From contig BSBN01000039.1 of NCBI GenBank assembly GCA_027924645.1, forward strand, positions 21,426,001 through 21,490,000: DNA of 64,000 bases, read 5' to 3'. The position numbers and the translations under genes were made by a program. This document shows positions 1-10,401 of this stretch, piece after piece (the stretch's first letter is position 1; each line of letters opens with the position of its first letter). The notes beneath the pieces were generated by a model. It searched no databases. It was not told the DNA's origin and was given only the letters and a program-made list of their open reading frames with translations. Origin of the DNA: Cunninghamia lanceolata (taxonomy: Eukaryota > Streptophyta > Pinopsida > Cupressales > Cupressaceae).

Positions 1-340
1 GTTAGATATGCATGAATTGGATATCGCTTACATGTGGTCAGAATAGCTTGCATGGACTTGCATGTTTTTGCATGTACTTGCATGTTGTTGCATATTGTTG
101 CATGTTACTTGCATGTACTTGCATGTTGTTGCATGTCACTTGCATGTACTTGCATGTTGTTGCATGTCATTTGCATGTGCTTGCATTTTGTTGCATGTCA
201 CTCCTATGGATTTGTATGACCTTGCATGTTGCTACATGTCACTTGTATGTGCTTGCATGTTGTTGCATGTCACTCCTATAGACTTGTATGACCTTACATG
301 TTCTTGCATGTCAGTTATATGACCTTGCATGTAGTTGCAT
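1..340 (+). repeat. TTGCATGT minisatellite (RY/B3-type motif array) in 5' LTR
   Basis: About twenty TGCATG hexamers in 340 bp, in units such as TTGCATGTACTTGCATGT. The reverse complement is CATGCA, the core of the RY element bound by plant B3-domain regulators of the ABI3/FUS3/LEC2 group. The same array recurs at 13283-13625 in the other LTR. Short open frames here (repeats of His-Val-Leu-Ala-Cys) are by-products of the repeat and are not called as genes. Confidence 0.85.
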
Positions 341-1342
341 GTTAGTTTTGTGAGTTTACTTGTAGAACACTCCAACTCTAGAAACTTGTAGGATGATACA
401 TCTCAATGATTCAAGAAATGGGTATCAGTTGCATGTTGTTGAAAAGGATTGCATGTTAGTTTTAAGATATTACTTGTAGGACACTCCAACTCCTGAAAGT
501 TACAGGATGGTTCATCTCGATGCTTCAGGTAATGGGTATCAGTTGCATGTTGGATCCGGTGTTTGCATGTCACTTGCATGTACAGGAACAAGATAATTCA
601 TAATAACCTTGGGGACATCAATATTACATGTTGTTTGCATGAAATTGATGTGTATTGATCACTTCAGTCAACATAAAGTCATTGGGCAAATATGGATGCC
701 CAATTAGAAGACTTTTTGTTGTTTCTTTTATTTGGTGATATGTTTGATGTTGGCACAACTATATTTAGCCATCTTGGGTGCTCACATCATGAAGGGGCAG
801 TTAACTCAAAGCTTAGACATTGTTTGAGTTCAATCTTCTTAATTTAGAGTGCTTGGTTTTTGCATGAGCTTTGGAAGCTATGTTATCAACTACAATTTAT
901 TGTATTTTGAGTTTCAAGCTTTTGAAATAAGAAGCTCTTGAATTAAATGAAGCTTCTTGAATTAATTGTAAACCACATACATTTTCCAGAGAGTTGATTT
1001 GAGGAAAAAAGACTTGAGAGAAAAAAATAAAAGTTTTTGTAAAGACTTAGAGAAAAAAGCAAGAAGCCTTTTTGTGAAGTGCATCATGGACTTAGAGGAA
1101 TTCCAGTATTGAATGTAATCTTTTCCAAAGAGATTTAATACAAGAAAGACACATCTTTGAGTGTGGAGTTTTTTCCCGAAAGGGTTTCTCCACGTAAATA
1201 CTATGCAGGCTTCTTCTCTTCTACATTGGATTGAAAGTGCAAAATCACTTGTTTATTAATTGTTATAGATTAATCTTATTTTCAGCTGTGCATACACAAA
1301 ATTTTAAAGTTTATAGCAGCAATTCTACCTTCATTTTTAACA
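1..1342 (+). repeat. 5' LTR of Copia-1 (3' part only)
   Basis: Aligns by eye to about 13265-14621. It ends in TTTTAACA directly before the primer binding site. About 380 bp of its 5' part, judged from the 1737-bp 3' LTR, lies outside the window. It holds the TGCATG array, a region with a GAAA-loop hairpin at 1163-1193, and a run of pyrimidines before the end. Confidence 0.93.
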
Positions 1343-1344
1343 TT

Positions 1345-1356
1345 TGGTATAAGAGC
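1345..1356 (+). promoter_or_regulatory. Primer binding site of Copia-1 (tRNA-iMet type)
   Basis: TGGTATAAGAGC, two bases after the LTR end, differs by one base from the plant copia consensus TGGTATCAGAGC complementary to the 3' end of initiator methionine tRNA. It marks the 5' LTR boundary and the + orientation. Confidence 0.9.
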
Positions 1357-1469
1357 TAACAGTTGTGTAGAGTGAGGGACGCGTTTCTCTTAAAGTGTTG
1401 AAGGTTTTTTGGCTGCAGTGGGAGCTTTGTTTTGTAGGTTTTGTAGATTTGTGAATAAGATTGTATAAA

Positions 1470-2280
1470 ATGGGTTCTACCCCTCGTATAGATGTTGAGA
1501 AATTCAATAGATCAGGCTATGTGATGTGGAAATTGAAAATGGAAGATCTCTTGGAAGAAAGAGAACAATGGGTTGTTGTTTCAAATGAAAAGAATACTTC
1601 TACAAATATGAAAGATGAAGAATGGTTGAAACTTGATAAAAAAACACGAGGAACCATAAGGTTGTGCCTTGTAGATGCCATCCTCTTGAATGTTTCTTCT
1701 AAAGATACAACATAGAAGCTATGGAAGAGGATAGGTGATATTTATCAAACCAAAATTTTAACAAATAAGTTATACCTCAAAAGATAGTTGTATTCATTAA
1801 AAATGAAGAATAGAGATTCTGTTGCAAACCATTTGAATGCATTTAATTTGATTATAAGTCAGCTTGCATCTGTAGATGTTCAACTTAATGAAGAGGATAA
1901 ATGTATCTTATTATTATGTTCTTTACCAGAATCTTGGGAAAATCTAATTGTTCTATCAGTGGTAGTGGTACAGATCCAAACATGGATAGTCTCATTGCTA
2001 CACTTCTTTCATAAGAAATGAGAAGAAAATCCAAAAATGGTGGATCCCAAGATGCTTTACATGTCAGGGGTAGAACTAAGGAAAATAGACCCTAAGGAGA
2101 TAAGAAGGCTAAGTCTAAAGGTCATTCTAAAATCCCTTCTGGTAAGAGCCAGGTAAAATGTTGGAACTATGGCAAACGAGGACATGTGAAGAAAGATTGT
2201 AAGAGCAAAAAAAAGAGTTTTGATTCTTCCACTGAAAAATCCTTAGAGGATGGTGACAATGATACATTAATTATTTCAGC
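1470..2280 (+). pseudogene. gag: Broken gag of Copia-1
   Basis: The ATG at 1470 opens a frame reading MGSTPRIDVEKFNRSGY, a typical copia gag (UBN2-type) N-terminus that forms the nucleocapsid. Nonsense codons lie at 1713 and 1785, a frameshift near 1950-1990 and another stop near 2092. The zinc knuckle at 2159-2200 reads CWNYGKRGHVKKDC: the second cysteine of CX2CX4HX4C is tyrosine, so metal binding would be lost. A Lys/Ser-rich tail leads into the protease region. Stops at 1713 and 1785 fit CAG-to-TAG changes. No functional Gag can be made. Confidence 0.88.
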
Positions 2281-3545
2281 TAACACAATAAGTAATGATG
2301 CTTGGCTTATTGATTGAGGTTGCTCCTATCATATGACTCCCAACAAGGAGTGATTCTCAAAATATTCAACATATGATGGAGGTGAAGTTTTCCTTGGTGA
2401 CAATAGCACAAAATAGATAATTGGCAAACAAAAGGTAAAGTTGTATTTCAATGATGGAAGGGTTAAAACCCTTCATGATGTTATACATATTCCAGGACCA
2501 GCAAGAAACTTACTTTCTGTATCAAAGTTAAATGATTCCAGAATGAATGTGACATATGATAAGTCTGGTTGCAGGTTGGTGAGAGGGAATTGGGTGGTTG
2601 CTAAAGGATCTCAGATGGGAAACTTGTTTAGATTAAATGCATCTACTTTGAATAATTTAGTAACAGACACTGAAAATACATGTATGTTGTGGCACCATAG
2701 ATTGGGCCACATCAGTGAAAAAGGTCTTAGGACCATTATTAATAAAAAATTGGTTGATGGTATTTCAGATTATTCTGTTGGCAAAAATGATTTCTGTGAG
2801 CATTGTGTGTTTGGAAAACAAAGTAGATCTTCATTTTCTAGTGGAACAAATAATGCAAAGAGTTTATTAGAGATTATACATTCAAATGTTTTTCGACCTG
2901 TGGATGTTGAATCTTTTACAAAATCTCGATATTATGTCATATTCATTGATAATGTATCAAGATACACTGAGATTTATTTTATGAATGCAAAATATGAAGT
3001 TTTCACTAAGTTTAATGAATTTAAGGCCTTAGTTGAGAAACAAATAGATTGTAAAGTAAAGGTGTTGAGATCAGATAATGGTGGTGAATATTGTTCAAAG
3101 GAATTTGATGAATTTTGTAAGCATGTAGGTATTGTAAGATAGAAAACAACACCTTATACTTCCCAACAAAATGGGGTAGCAAAAAGATTGAACCGAACCT
3201 TAATGGAAAGAGCTAGGAGCATGTTAAGCAGTGCTAAGCTAGATTAGTGTTTTTGGGTTGAGGCTATAAGTACTTCTTGTTATTTAATTAATAGATCTCC
3301 TTGCTCTATTCTTGAAGATAAGATTCCTTATGAAATGTGGTTAAAAAGAAAACCTTCTGTTTCACATTTAAGGATATTTGGTTGTGAGGCTTTTGTTCAT
3401 GTACCTATAGAGAAAAGAACTAAACTGGATCCAAAAACTAAAAAATGAATCTTTGTAGGTTATGGTGAGAATGTCAAAGGTTACGAACTCTGGAACCCTC
3501 TAACCAAGAAAATGATTTTATCAAGAGATGTTATTTTTAGAGTTT
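2281..3545 (+). pseudogene. pol: Broken protease and integrase part of Copia-1 pol
   Basis: The protease motif near 2299-2345 reads DAWLID, stop, GCSYHMTP, so a TGA falls inside the DSG catalytic triplet. The longest open stretch (2441-3142) covers the GAG-pre-integrase HHCC zinc domain (HHRLGH ... CEHC) and the start of the integrase core. In the core the first catalytic Asp is Asn (HSN, codon 2885-2887), SDNGGEY is kept, and the catalytic Glu of QQNGVAE is Lys (codon 3182-3184). Further stops occur at 3140, about 3245 and about 3447. Both the protease and two of the three DDE residues are therefore destroyed. The frame runs on to a Glu-rich linker (to about 3740) and is then cut by the nested element at 3865. 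Confidence 0.9.
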
Positions 3546-3864
3546 AGAGCTTATGAAGGTGAGGAACAACCAAAGGAACAAGAAAAAGGAAAAATAATGC
3601 ATTTTGAAACACATACAAATAAGCAAGAAGATGCACATGTTGAAGAACAACTAGATGAGTTTGGGAAAGGAGAAGAAGAAGAGAGTTCAGGAAGTTCAGA
3701 TAATGATGTTCAGGATGAGCATATAGAAGAACATACATAGCCTCTTACTCCTACTGTAAAAAAATCCACAAGGTAATGGAATCCAATTGACATGTATAGC
3801 CCTCCTGATTTTTGTTGTGTAGTTACTTTATTGAGTACTAATGATGAACCTAGATCTTTCATGG
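3546..3864 (+). pseudogene. Acidic linker between integrase and RT of Copia-1
   Basis: Glu/Gln/Lys-rich reading frame (EEQPKEQEKGK, EEEESSGSSDN) typical of the low-conservation spacer between copia integrase and reverse transcriptase. The last codons before the nested element encode DEPRSF, and the reading resumes at 10402 with REALSS. Confidence 0.7.
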
Positions 3865-5087
3865 TGTAACGTTAGAAAATGTCTCCTTGGGGGCTTTTCC
3901 CTCATAAGGTTTAGCTCCTGGGTCTTTAGCATGCATTTAGGACATCTTAGTTCATATTTTGGCATCCCGATGGAATGAGACTTAGGTTCCATGACAAATT
4001 GGACCTAGGTGGACCCCTTGAGTTGTACCTTGCCCAAAATAGGGGGGAGGACTTGGATGCTCACACCCTAGTCCTGCCCTATTTTGGGACAACCCTAATT
4101 TTTGGGTGTTAGTTTTTGACCGTTACTTGGGTCTTTTGCTGACACGGTAAGTTTGAATTACGAAAATCTTGGCGAGAGTGTTTGTAGTTGCATATAAAAG
4201 CATGCTTAGGCATTCATTTGTAAACTAATTTCAATTAGATGGCAATTGTGATGTTCAAGTGTTCTCAAAGTGATTCAGGGCTTTCATTATGTTGCAAGAG
4301 CAGACTTGTGTGTTTTGTGTGTTGATATTTGTAGATTTGAGCATCCATTTCATCATGGATTGAAGGGCATCTTCCTCCCATGAGAGCTTCACTACAAGGT
4401 GACATAGTATTGTGTTTTTATAATTGATTCCTTTGGTTTTTGCCTCAGCTTCACAAGGGCACTCACTCTTTATCTGACAACAGTGTTTGGAGACTTAAGT
4501 GTCCTCCAGGGTTTAATTGAGGCAAGCCTCTAAACACCACAACCCTCAAACCAAGTCTTATGATTACAGGTTACATGTGTCGTATTTAGGAAAAGTGGAG
4601 TTGCAGGAAGGATTGGCAGGCATTGAGGATTCAAAATCTGAAGAAAAGCAGGACACCAGAGCATTTCTAGGACTTGGGTGCTCGCTCTAGTGTCCTTTGT
4701 AGGTGAGTTTTGGGAAACAGAAGTTACAGGGCTGATCATTGTCAGAAAGAGGTTCAAATCTCACTCTAGTGTCCCCAACTGTTCTACCTTGGAACCCCAA
4801 AAATAGGTACTCTATGATTTTCTATTTTACTTTCGTTTGCAAGAGTTTTTTTTGTTATTTGTCAATTTATTGCTGTATTTGCATAATTGGGGTTTTAATG
4901 GTCAATCGAGCATAAGAGAAGAAAATTGATAATTAAATTCCCTAATCCAAGTTTCCCTACATCTCACAGCAACCTAGGGTATGATAGTGCTCGCCACTCG
5001 ACCCTAGATCCTTGAATGTAAAGTGGAAAGGAGAGTTTAAACATCAAAACACTAAAACATTAACAAGTCCAATTTTCCACCTAAACA
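3865..5087 (+). repeat. 5' LTR of nested LARD-like element
   Basis: 1223 bp, TG...CA ends, paired with 9143-10400. A TATA-like CATATAAAAG at 4191-4200 suggests transcription starts near 4220-4230. Confidence 0.92.
4191..4200 (+). promoter_or_regulatory. TATA box in LARD 5' LTR
   Basis: CATATAAAAG about 330 bp into the LTR. The matching site in the 3' LTR reads CACATAAAAG, so only one copy keeps a good TATA. Confidence 0.5.
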
Positions 5088-5103
5088 TTTTGGTGAACCC
5101 GTG
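5088..5103 (+). promoter_or_regulatory. Probable primer binding site of LARD-like element
   Basis: TTTTGGTGAACCCGTG follows the LTR end directly. TGG plus the following bases would pair with a tRNA 3' end; I could not assign the tRNA. Element A has a similar TGGTGAACTCG in the same position (46048). Confidence 0.6.
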
Positions 5104-5789
5104 TTTTTGGACTTAAATTGCAACTTGCCAAGTGTGTGTCTTCAGATTTAGATTTCATTCATTCATTCATATAGTCATTCATTTTATTGCATTGAGAAAA
5201 ATTTAAAAATATTGAAAAATTGGAAAAATACAAAAAAATTGCATTGTTTGGCTTACTAAATTGCATCAATTCTTCCTAAAATTTCTTAATTCATGATTTT
5301 TGCATCAGATCTGATATAAACTATAGAAAAAATCCAAAAATTCATAAATTTGCATTGCATTTTCATTATTAATTTGCTAGGTTTTTTTAGAAATTTTGAT
5401 AATCTTATATAACCTAGTACTTCCAAAATCTAGGGTTAGTAGGCAAAATATTTTTTTTAGATTTTTCTACTAATTTTAGAGGCTCATTCAAATTAACATT
5501 TGGCTGTAGTCTTGTATTTTAAGTGTAAATTTGCACTTAGATTTAAAATATTTGTAATTTTGCATAGAAAATTTCAACAAAAACTAGCAATTTTGATGCA
5601 TTTTCATTAAATTTGCATGGGCATTTTGCATGTTCAATCTTGAAAATCATTTTCAGATCTAAGAGTATTTAATTACCATCAAAAATCAGACTTCAAAACA
5701 TTTGCATAGCATTTTGTCCCAAGATCTCAAACCTCTGGCTTCAAAAACACCGATTTTCACTAAATTTGGCCTTATCAACTCTATAAACT
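5104..5789 (+). other. AT-rich leader of LARD-like element
   Basis: Non-coding. Contains a short CATT microsatellite near 5156-5190 and many TTTGCAT words. No gene seen. Confidence 0.6.
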
Positions 5790-6480
5790 TGCACCATAGG
5801 TGTGTTGTGAAAATTATTTTTGCATTAATTGGATTTTATTAGGGTAATCATTTTTTGTCCCTCCTAAAAATCTTCACAACACCCTTTTAACGGGCCCTTG
5901 TATTGAAAATTCAGTAAAAAACTACACATTTTGGTTATTTTTGCCCTAGGGTTTCACCTAGTTTGCACTCCAAGCGTGTTGTGATCAATTTTATGGATTG
6001 AGGTGACTGATATCATTGATATTATTTTCTATACCTCATAAAATCCCTTACAACACCTCCTTTGCTAGGTCTTGGAATTGAAAAATCGTGAAAAATAGCC
6101 TATTTTTGCTATATTTTTACTAGGGCTTTAATTTAAGTGGCACTAGAAGCATGTTGTGTTGGGTATTTTTGCATCAAGTTGCTGTTATTATTGATATTAT
6201 TTTCTGTCCATCATCATTTTCCTCACAACACCCTTTGTTATGCTCTTTTGCATCGAGTTTTGGTGAAAAAAGTGCCTATTTTGACATATTTTCACTATAT
6301 TTCGACTTGACATTATCTTGGATTTGCATCAAGAGTGTGTTGAGAGTGATATTATTGTTGTTTTGGACTCATATCAGACATATAACTTGCTTACCTTGAC
6401 TAAAATCCTTACAACATCCTTCGGTTCATTCATTTGCATTGAAAAGTTAAAAAAAAATCAAGCATTCTTGCGTATATTTG
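5790..6480 (+). repeat. Four degenerate tandem repeats of about 178 bp in LARD leader
   Basis: Each unit has a GTGTTGTGA-like word (near 5801, 5977, 6152, 6332) and about 75 bp later a CTTACAACACC-like word (near 5875, 6049, 6222, 6408), followed by GATATTATT or similar. Spacing is 174-186 bp. The units are diverged and hold no open frame. Confidence 0.72.
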
Positions 6481-6486
6481 GCATTC

Positions 6487-7407
6487 ATGGATTCTCCTAA
6501 AGGTACACCTTTAGAAGACTTATATGAGTACATTGTTAACTATGATAATTTTCACAAATTCACTAACAAATATCCTCAAGTCTTGCATCAAATCACATAC
6601 ATCTATGGCATTGACATAACCAATAGTGCTACATGTGATATTCTTTGATCAATAGCCTACTTTGATAACTTTCGTGGTACTGTGGATGTTTTTCCTTCAA
6701 TCATGGAGAATCTCAAAAATTTTATAGCTAAAGACAATCATGGGGAAATTAGTGATGATAACTTTACTCCCACTCCCCCTTTGTTTTACGATGATATAAT
6801 GCAAATCCTCTCTGAGACCTGTGAGAATGACATAGCAATGGGTGATTTATCAAATAAAGAGACTTGTCCCAACATAACCCCACTTGGTGAGGATATATTG
6901 GCACAAGAAAAAGACATCATTGATATATTTCTCCACACTACTCTGCCATCACTTCCCGTTCTCCCTAAATAGGATGAAGCTTTGGATGATGCAGATTCTC
7001 TTTGTGACCATTTGCTTGAATCTAATGATAACTTGCCACCTGATGTTCAAGAACTTCTCAATTACATTCTAAACAAGAAAATTGATCATGAACTATCACA
7101 TACATTAGAAAGCAATGAAATCCTACATGTTGTGGATGAACAAGCTATCCCTCTGATTCAAGCTATTCCAACACCCTATATAGGGACTGAAATGGGTATC
7201 TTTCGGATGCCTCCACAAGCTCATTTAAATGGCATTTCAAATGCTCCTATAGCTGACACAAACAATGGAAACATCCCCTCTCAACCATCATTAAGAGAAA
7301 CCTTTCCTACACGGTTACCCTTGCAAACTCATGAACATATAGAAGAGAGAATAAGTGATAATGCCTTAACCATTAAGATAAAGATCAAGATTCATGATAC
7401 CCACTAG
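6487..7407 (+). pseudogene. Unrecognised ORF of the LARD-like element, two in-frame stops
   Basis: One frame of about 306 codons from ATG at 6487 (MDSPKGTPLEDLYEYIVNYD) to TAG at 7405, broken by TGA at 6646-6648 and TAG at 6970-6972. The product would be acidic and Asn/Asp-rich with motifs such as NLPPDVQELLNYILNKK. I see no zinc knuckle, protease or RT and do not recognise a family. It occupies the gag position and may be a Gag-like or lineage-specific protein that a helper-dependent element once kept. The shared frame across both stops argues that it was coding. Function unknown. Confidence 0.5.
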
Positions 7408-9127
7408 CCTACCAAGGCCCTACAGGTAAGTATCTCTAACCCTTTATCTCTCTCGTGATGTGCTTCCCCTGTGATGTGTTATGTGTTGTTTAGGCCTCCT
7501 GGCATGACCCTTGATTCTCTTGTAAGTTCTAGGATACCAAGAGACCGCTTCTGTTGTGACCTTCTATTTGTATCATCATTCTTCTATATTGCCTCTCTCT
7601 GATTTCATTGTTGTGTGTTGTGTCTTACAGACATAGTGTCGTGGTTGGTGACCTGGGGGCACCCTCCTACATCACTGTCCCTCAGACACTTGTTTCTCCT
7701 CTCTTATTTATTGTTTCCCTTCCTCTAGCATTTCCACCTAGCGGGCGGATGACGACAAATATTTATACTGATGCGAAACTAGTGTCCCTTTCGAGAGTAA
7801 TAAAAAAATGGACTTAGTTCCTAATATGACAATGTGGTTGTATATTTTATCCAATGCTTGGCTAGTGGAAGTACTCGTGCTTTTCACGTAGTGAATTTTA
7901 TGATGTTTCTATTGCATTTACAAACCTTAACAATATTACTGCTCTGTGCACCTTTGTTTGCCTTTGAATTCGGCCTTGGTGGTACTCGATTCAGAGAGCT
8001 TTGTGATATAGCCCCACGGTTATCCTTGAACTCCAAATTCATTGTATAACCTTGGCTCTTTGTGTGGTTAATCATATGCATTGATGTTGTTGTTTATCAT
8101 AATCTTGTAGCCACTAACATGTTTCTTGCAGGGATGTGTTTGTGGGAACATTTTGGCGATCGTAAAGTACATTTCACCTTCGGGGGGCATGGGCTTTGCG
8201 AAAGTCGGTGTTCCCTTGTGTGTTTTATTCCTACCTTAATGTGCTTGATATCAATAACTGATATCAACCACCTTAAGGTGGGGGCATATATAAGGTAATC
8301 TGTCTATTATAGATGTTAGCAATGTGTTTGACATTAGATGCAAAGGTTGCGCCCCAGGGTAGTGCATCGTGCATTGTAAGTTTGTTTGCAATCAATCAAT
8401 CAATCATGTAAGCCCTCTGTAGAGATAGGATATCATGTACATCCTTTTTATCTTAAGCCTGCTGCGGAGGCGGGGATGATGTATTTCTCAGAGCAGATTG
8501 CATCATCCTGTCATTTTCAAAAGTCCTCTGCGGAGGCAGGGAGCGGTTTTGTGACTAACTCAACCCTTAAGCGTGTCTTCGACGATTGTTGTGGTGAAGC
8601 CCAATTGTTGGTGTGTGCCTGTAATGTGCCTGAGATGGTGTTGGACCTAGAAATAGCTACACTCCATCGCTTGTCTACCGTGTTTTCTCCGTGTCTTCAT
8701 GTGTGTGTTTTGGCATGTTTTTTACCCCATATGCAGAGACCAGCACCTTCAGGTAGTGCTTCCTACATTTTGGGAGGTGTTGCATGTCTTGCGTGTGTGT
8801 TGCCCCATATATATAGAGACTTGTGCCCTAGGGTAGTGCATCTTTGATTATGGGAGGTTTGTTTACTTTCCAATACTTGCATCTGCATTTCATTTATATG
8901 AGGAAAATAAAAGAAAAGATATCATGCCTGTCTTCCATGCATCAATGTGTCTTCTATGCATTAACTGTCTTCTCTATGTTCTGCGTGACTGTAACTATCT
9001 TCTCCATGTTTTGCGCACCTGCTACTGTCTTCTATGTGATTGGTGTGTCTTCTCCGTGCTTGGTGTGTTTGCTGTGATAGTGACCTTACTTTAATGCATG
9101 TATTGGCCTTGTGTTTATTCATACATT
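7408..9127 (+). other. Non-coding 3' half of LARD interior with short repeats
   Basis: No credible gene. Contains repeated words: TGCGGAGGCRGG (near 8463 and 8525), CCYAGGGTAGTGCATC (near 8352 and 8828, variant near 8750) and a run of TGTCTTCTNYATG at about 8925-9060. A TATA-like GGGGCATATATAAGG lies at 8281. Confidence 0.55.
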
Positions 9128-9142
9128 AAAGTGGGGGCTAAA
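9128..9142 (+). promoter_or_regulatory. Polypurine tract of LARD-like element
   Basis: AAAGTGGGGGCTAAA directly before the TG of the 3' LTR, the expected plus-strand primer position. Confidence 0.75.
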
Positions 9143-10400
9143 TGTAATGTTGGAAAATGTCCCCTTGGGGGCTTTTCCCTCATAAGGTTTAGCTCTCAGG
9201 TCTTTAGCATGCATTTAGGACATCTTAGTTCATATTTTGACATCCCGATGGAATGAGACCTAGGCTCCATGACAAATTGGACCTAGGTGGACCCCTTGAG
9301 CTATACCCTGCCCAAAATAGGGGGGAGGACTTGGGCGCCCGCACCCTAGTATTGCCCTATTTTGGGGTAGCCCTAATTTTTGGGTGTTAGTTTATGACCG
9401 TTACTTGGGTCTTTTGTTGACACGGTAAGTTTGAATTACAAAAATCTTGGTGGGACTGTTTGTAGTTGCACATAAAAGCATGCTTAGGCATTCATTTGTA
9501 AACTAGATTTCAATTAAATGACAATTGTGATGTTCAAGTGTTCTCAAAGTGATTCAGGGCTTTCATTGTGTTGCAAGAGCAGACTTGTGTGTTTTGTGTG
9601 TTGATATTTGTAGATTTGAACATCCATTTCATCATGGAATGAAGGGCATCTTCCTCCCATGTGAGATTCACTACAAGGTGACATAATATTGTGTTTTTAT
9701 CATTGATTCCTTTGGTTTTTGCCTCTGCCTCACAAGGGCATGCACTCTTTATCTGACAACGGTGTTCAGAGACTTAAGTGTCCTCTGGGGCTTGACTGAG
9801 GTAAGCCTCTAAACACCACAACCCCCAAACCAAGTCTTGTGATTATAGGTTATAGGTGTCGTATTAGGGAAAAGTGGAGTTGCAGGAGGGATTGGCAGGC
9901 ATCAAGGATTTAGGATCTAAAGAAAAGCAGGACACCGGAGCATTTCTAGGACTTGGTCACTTGCTCTAGTGTCCTTTGTAGCTGAGCTTTTGGAAATGGA
10001 AGTTACAGTGCTGATCATTGTCAGAAGGAGGTCCAGATCCCATGAAGAAATTGGTACCTTGGACTTGGGTGCCCACTCTAGTGTCCCCAACTGTTCCGCC
10101 TTAGAACCCTAAAAATAGATACTCTGTGATTTTCTATTTTACTTCCGTCTGCAAGAGCTTTTTCTATTATTTGTCAGTTTATTGCTGTATTTACCTAATT
10201 AGGGTTTTAATGGTCAATTGAGCATAAGAGAAGAGAAATTGATAATTAAATTCCCTAATCCAAGTTTCCCGACATCTCACAGTGACCTAGGGTATGATAG
10301 TGCTCATCACTCAACCCTAGATCCTTGAATGTAAAGTGGAAATGAGGGTTTAAACATCAAAACACTAAAACATTAACAAATCCAAATTTTCACCTAAACA
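9143..10400 (+). repeat. 3' LTR of nested LARD-like element
   Basis: 1258 bp, pairs with 3865-5087. Followed by CAGGG, the imperfect partner of CATGG before the 5' LTR, then the interrupted Copia-1 pol frame. Confidence 0.92.
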
Positions 10401-10401
10401 C

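Larger units (their letters stand above)
3865..10400 (+). mobile_element. Nested non-autonomous LTR retrotransposon (LARD-like) in Copia-1 pol
   Basis: LTRs at 3865-5087 and 9143-10400 begin TGTAAYGTT and end CCTAAACA. The 4.1-kb interior has a primer-like site after the 5' LTR, a purine tract before the 3' LTR and no RT, protease or integrase, so it must depend on another element. It splits the Copia-1 pol frame. The flanks CATGG (3860-3864) and CAGGG (10401-10405) are a 5-bp target duplication with one mismatch. The 5' LTR lacks about 35 bp present in the 3' LTR (near 10042-10078). By eye the LTRs differ at several percent of sites, so this insertion is not recent. Confidence 0.9.

Noticed and set aside
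12..322. Overlapping open frames encoding Cys/His/Leu-rich repeats
   Set aside because: They are translations of the TGCATG minisatellite in an LTR, open in all three frames.
3544..3738. Leu/His-rich frame on the - strand
   Set aside because: Antisense shadow of the acidic copia linker.
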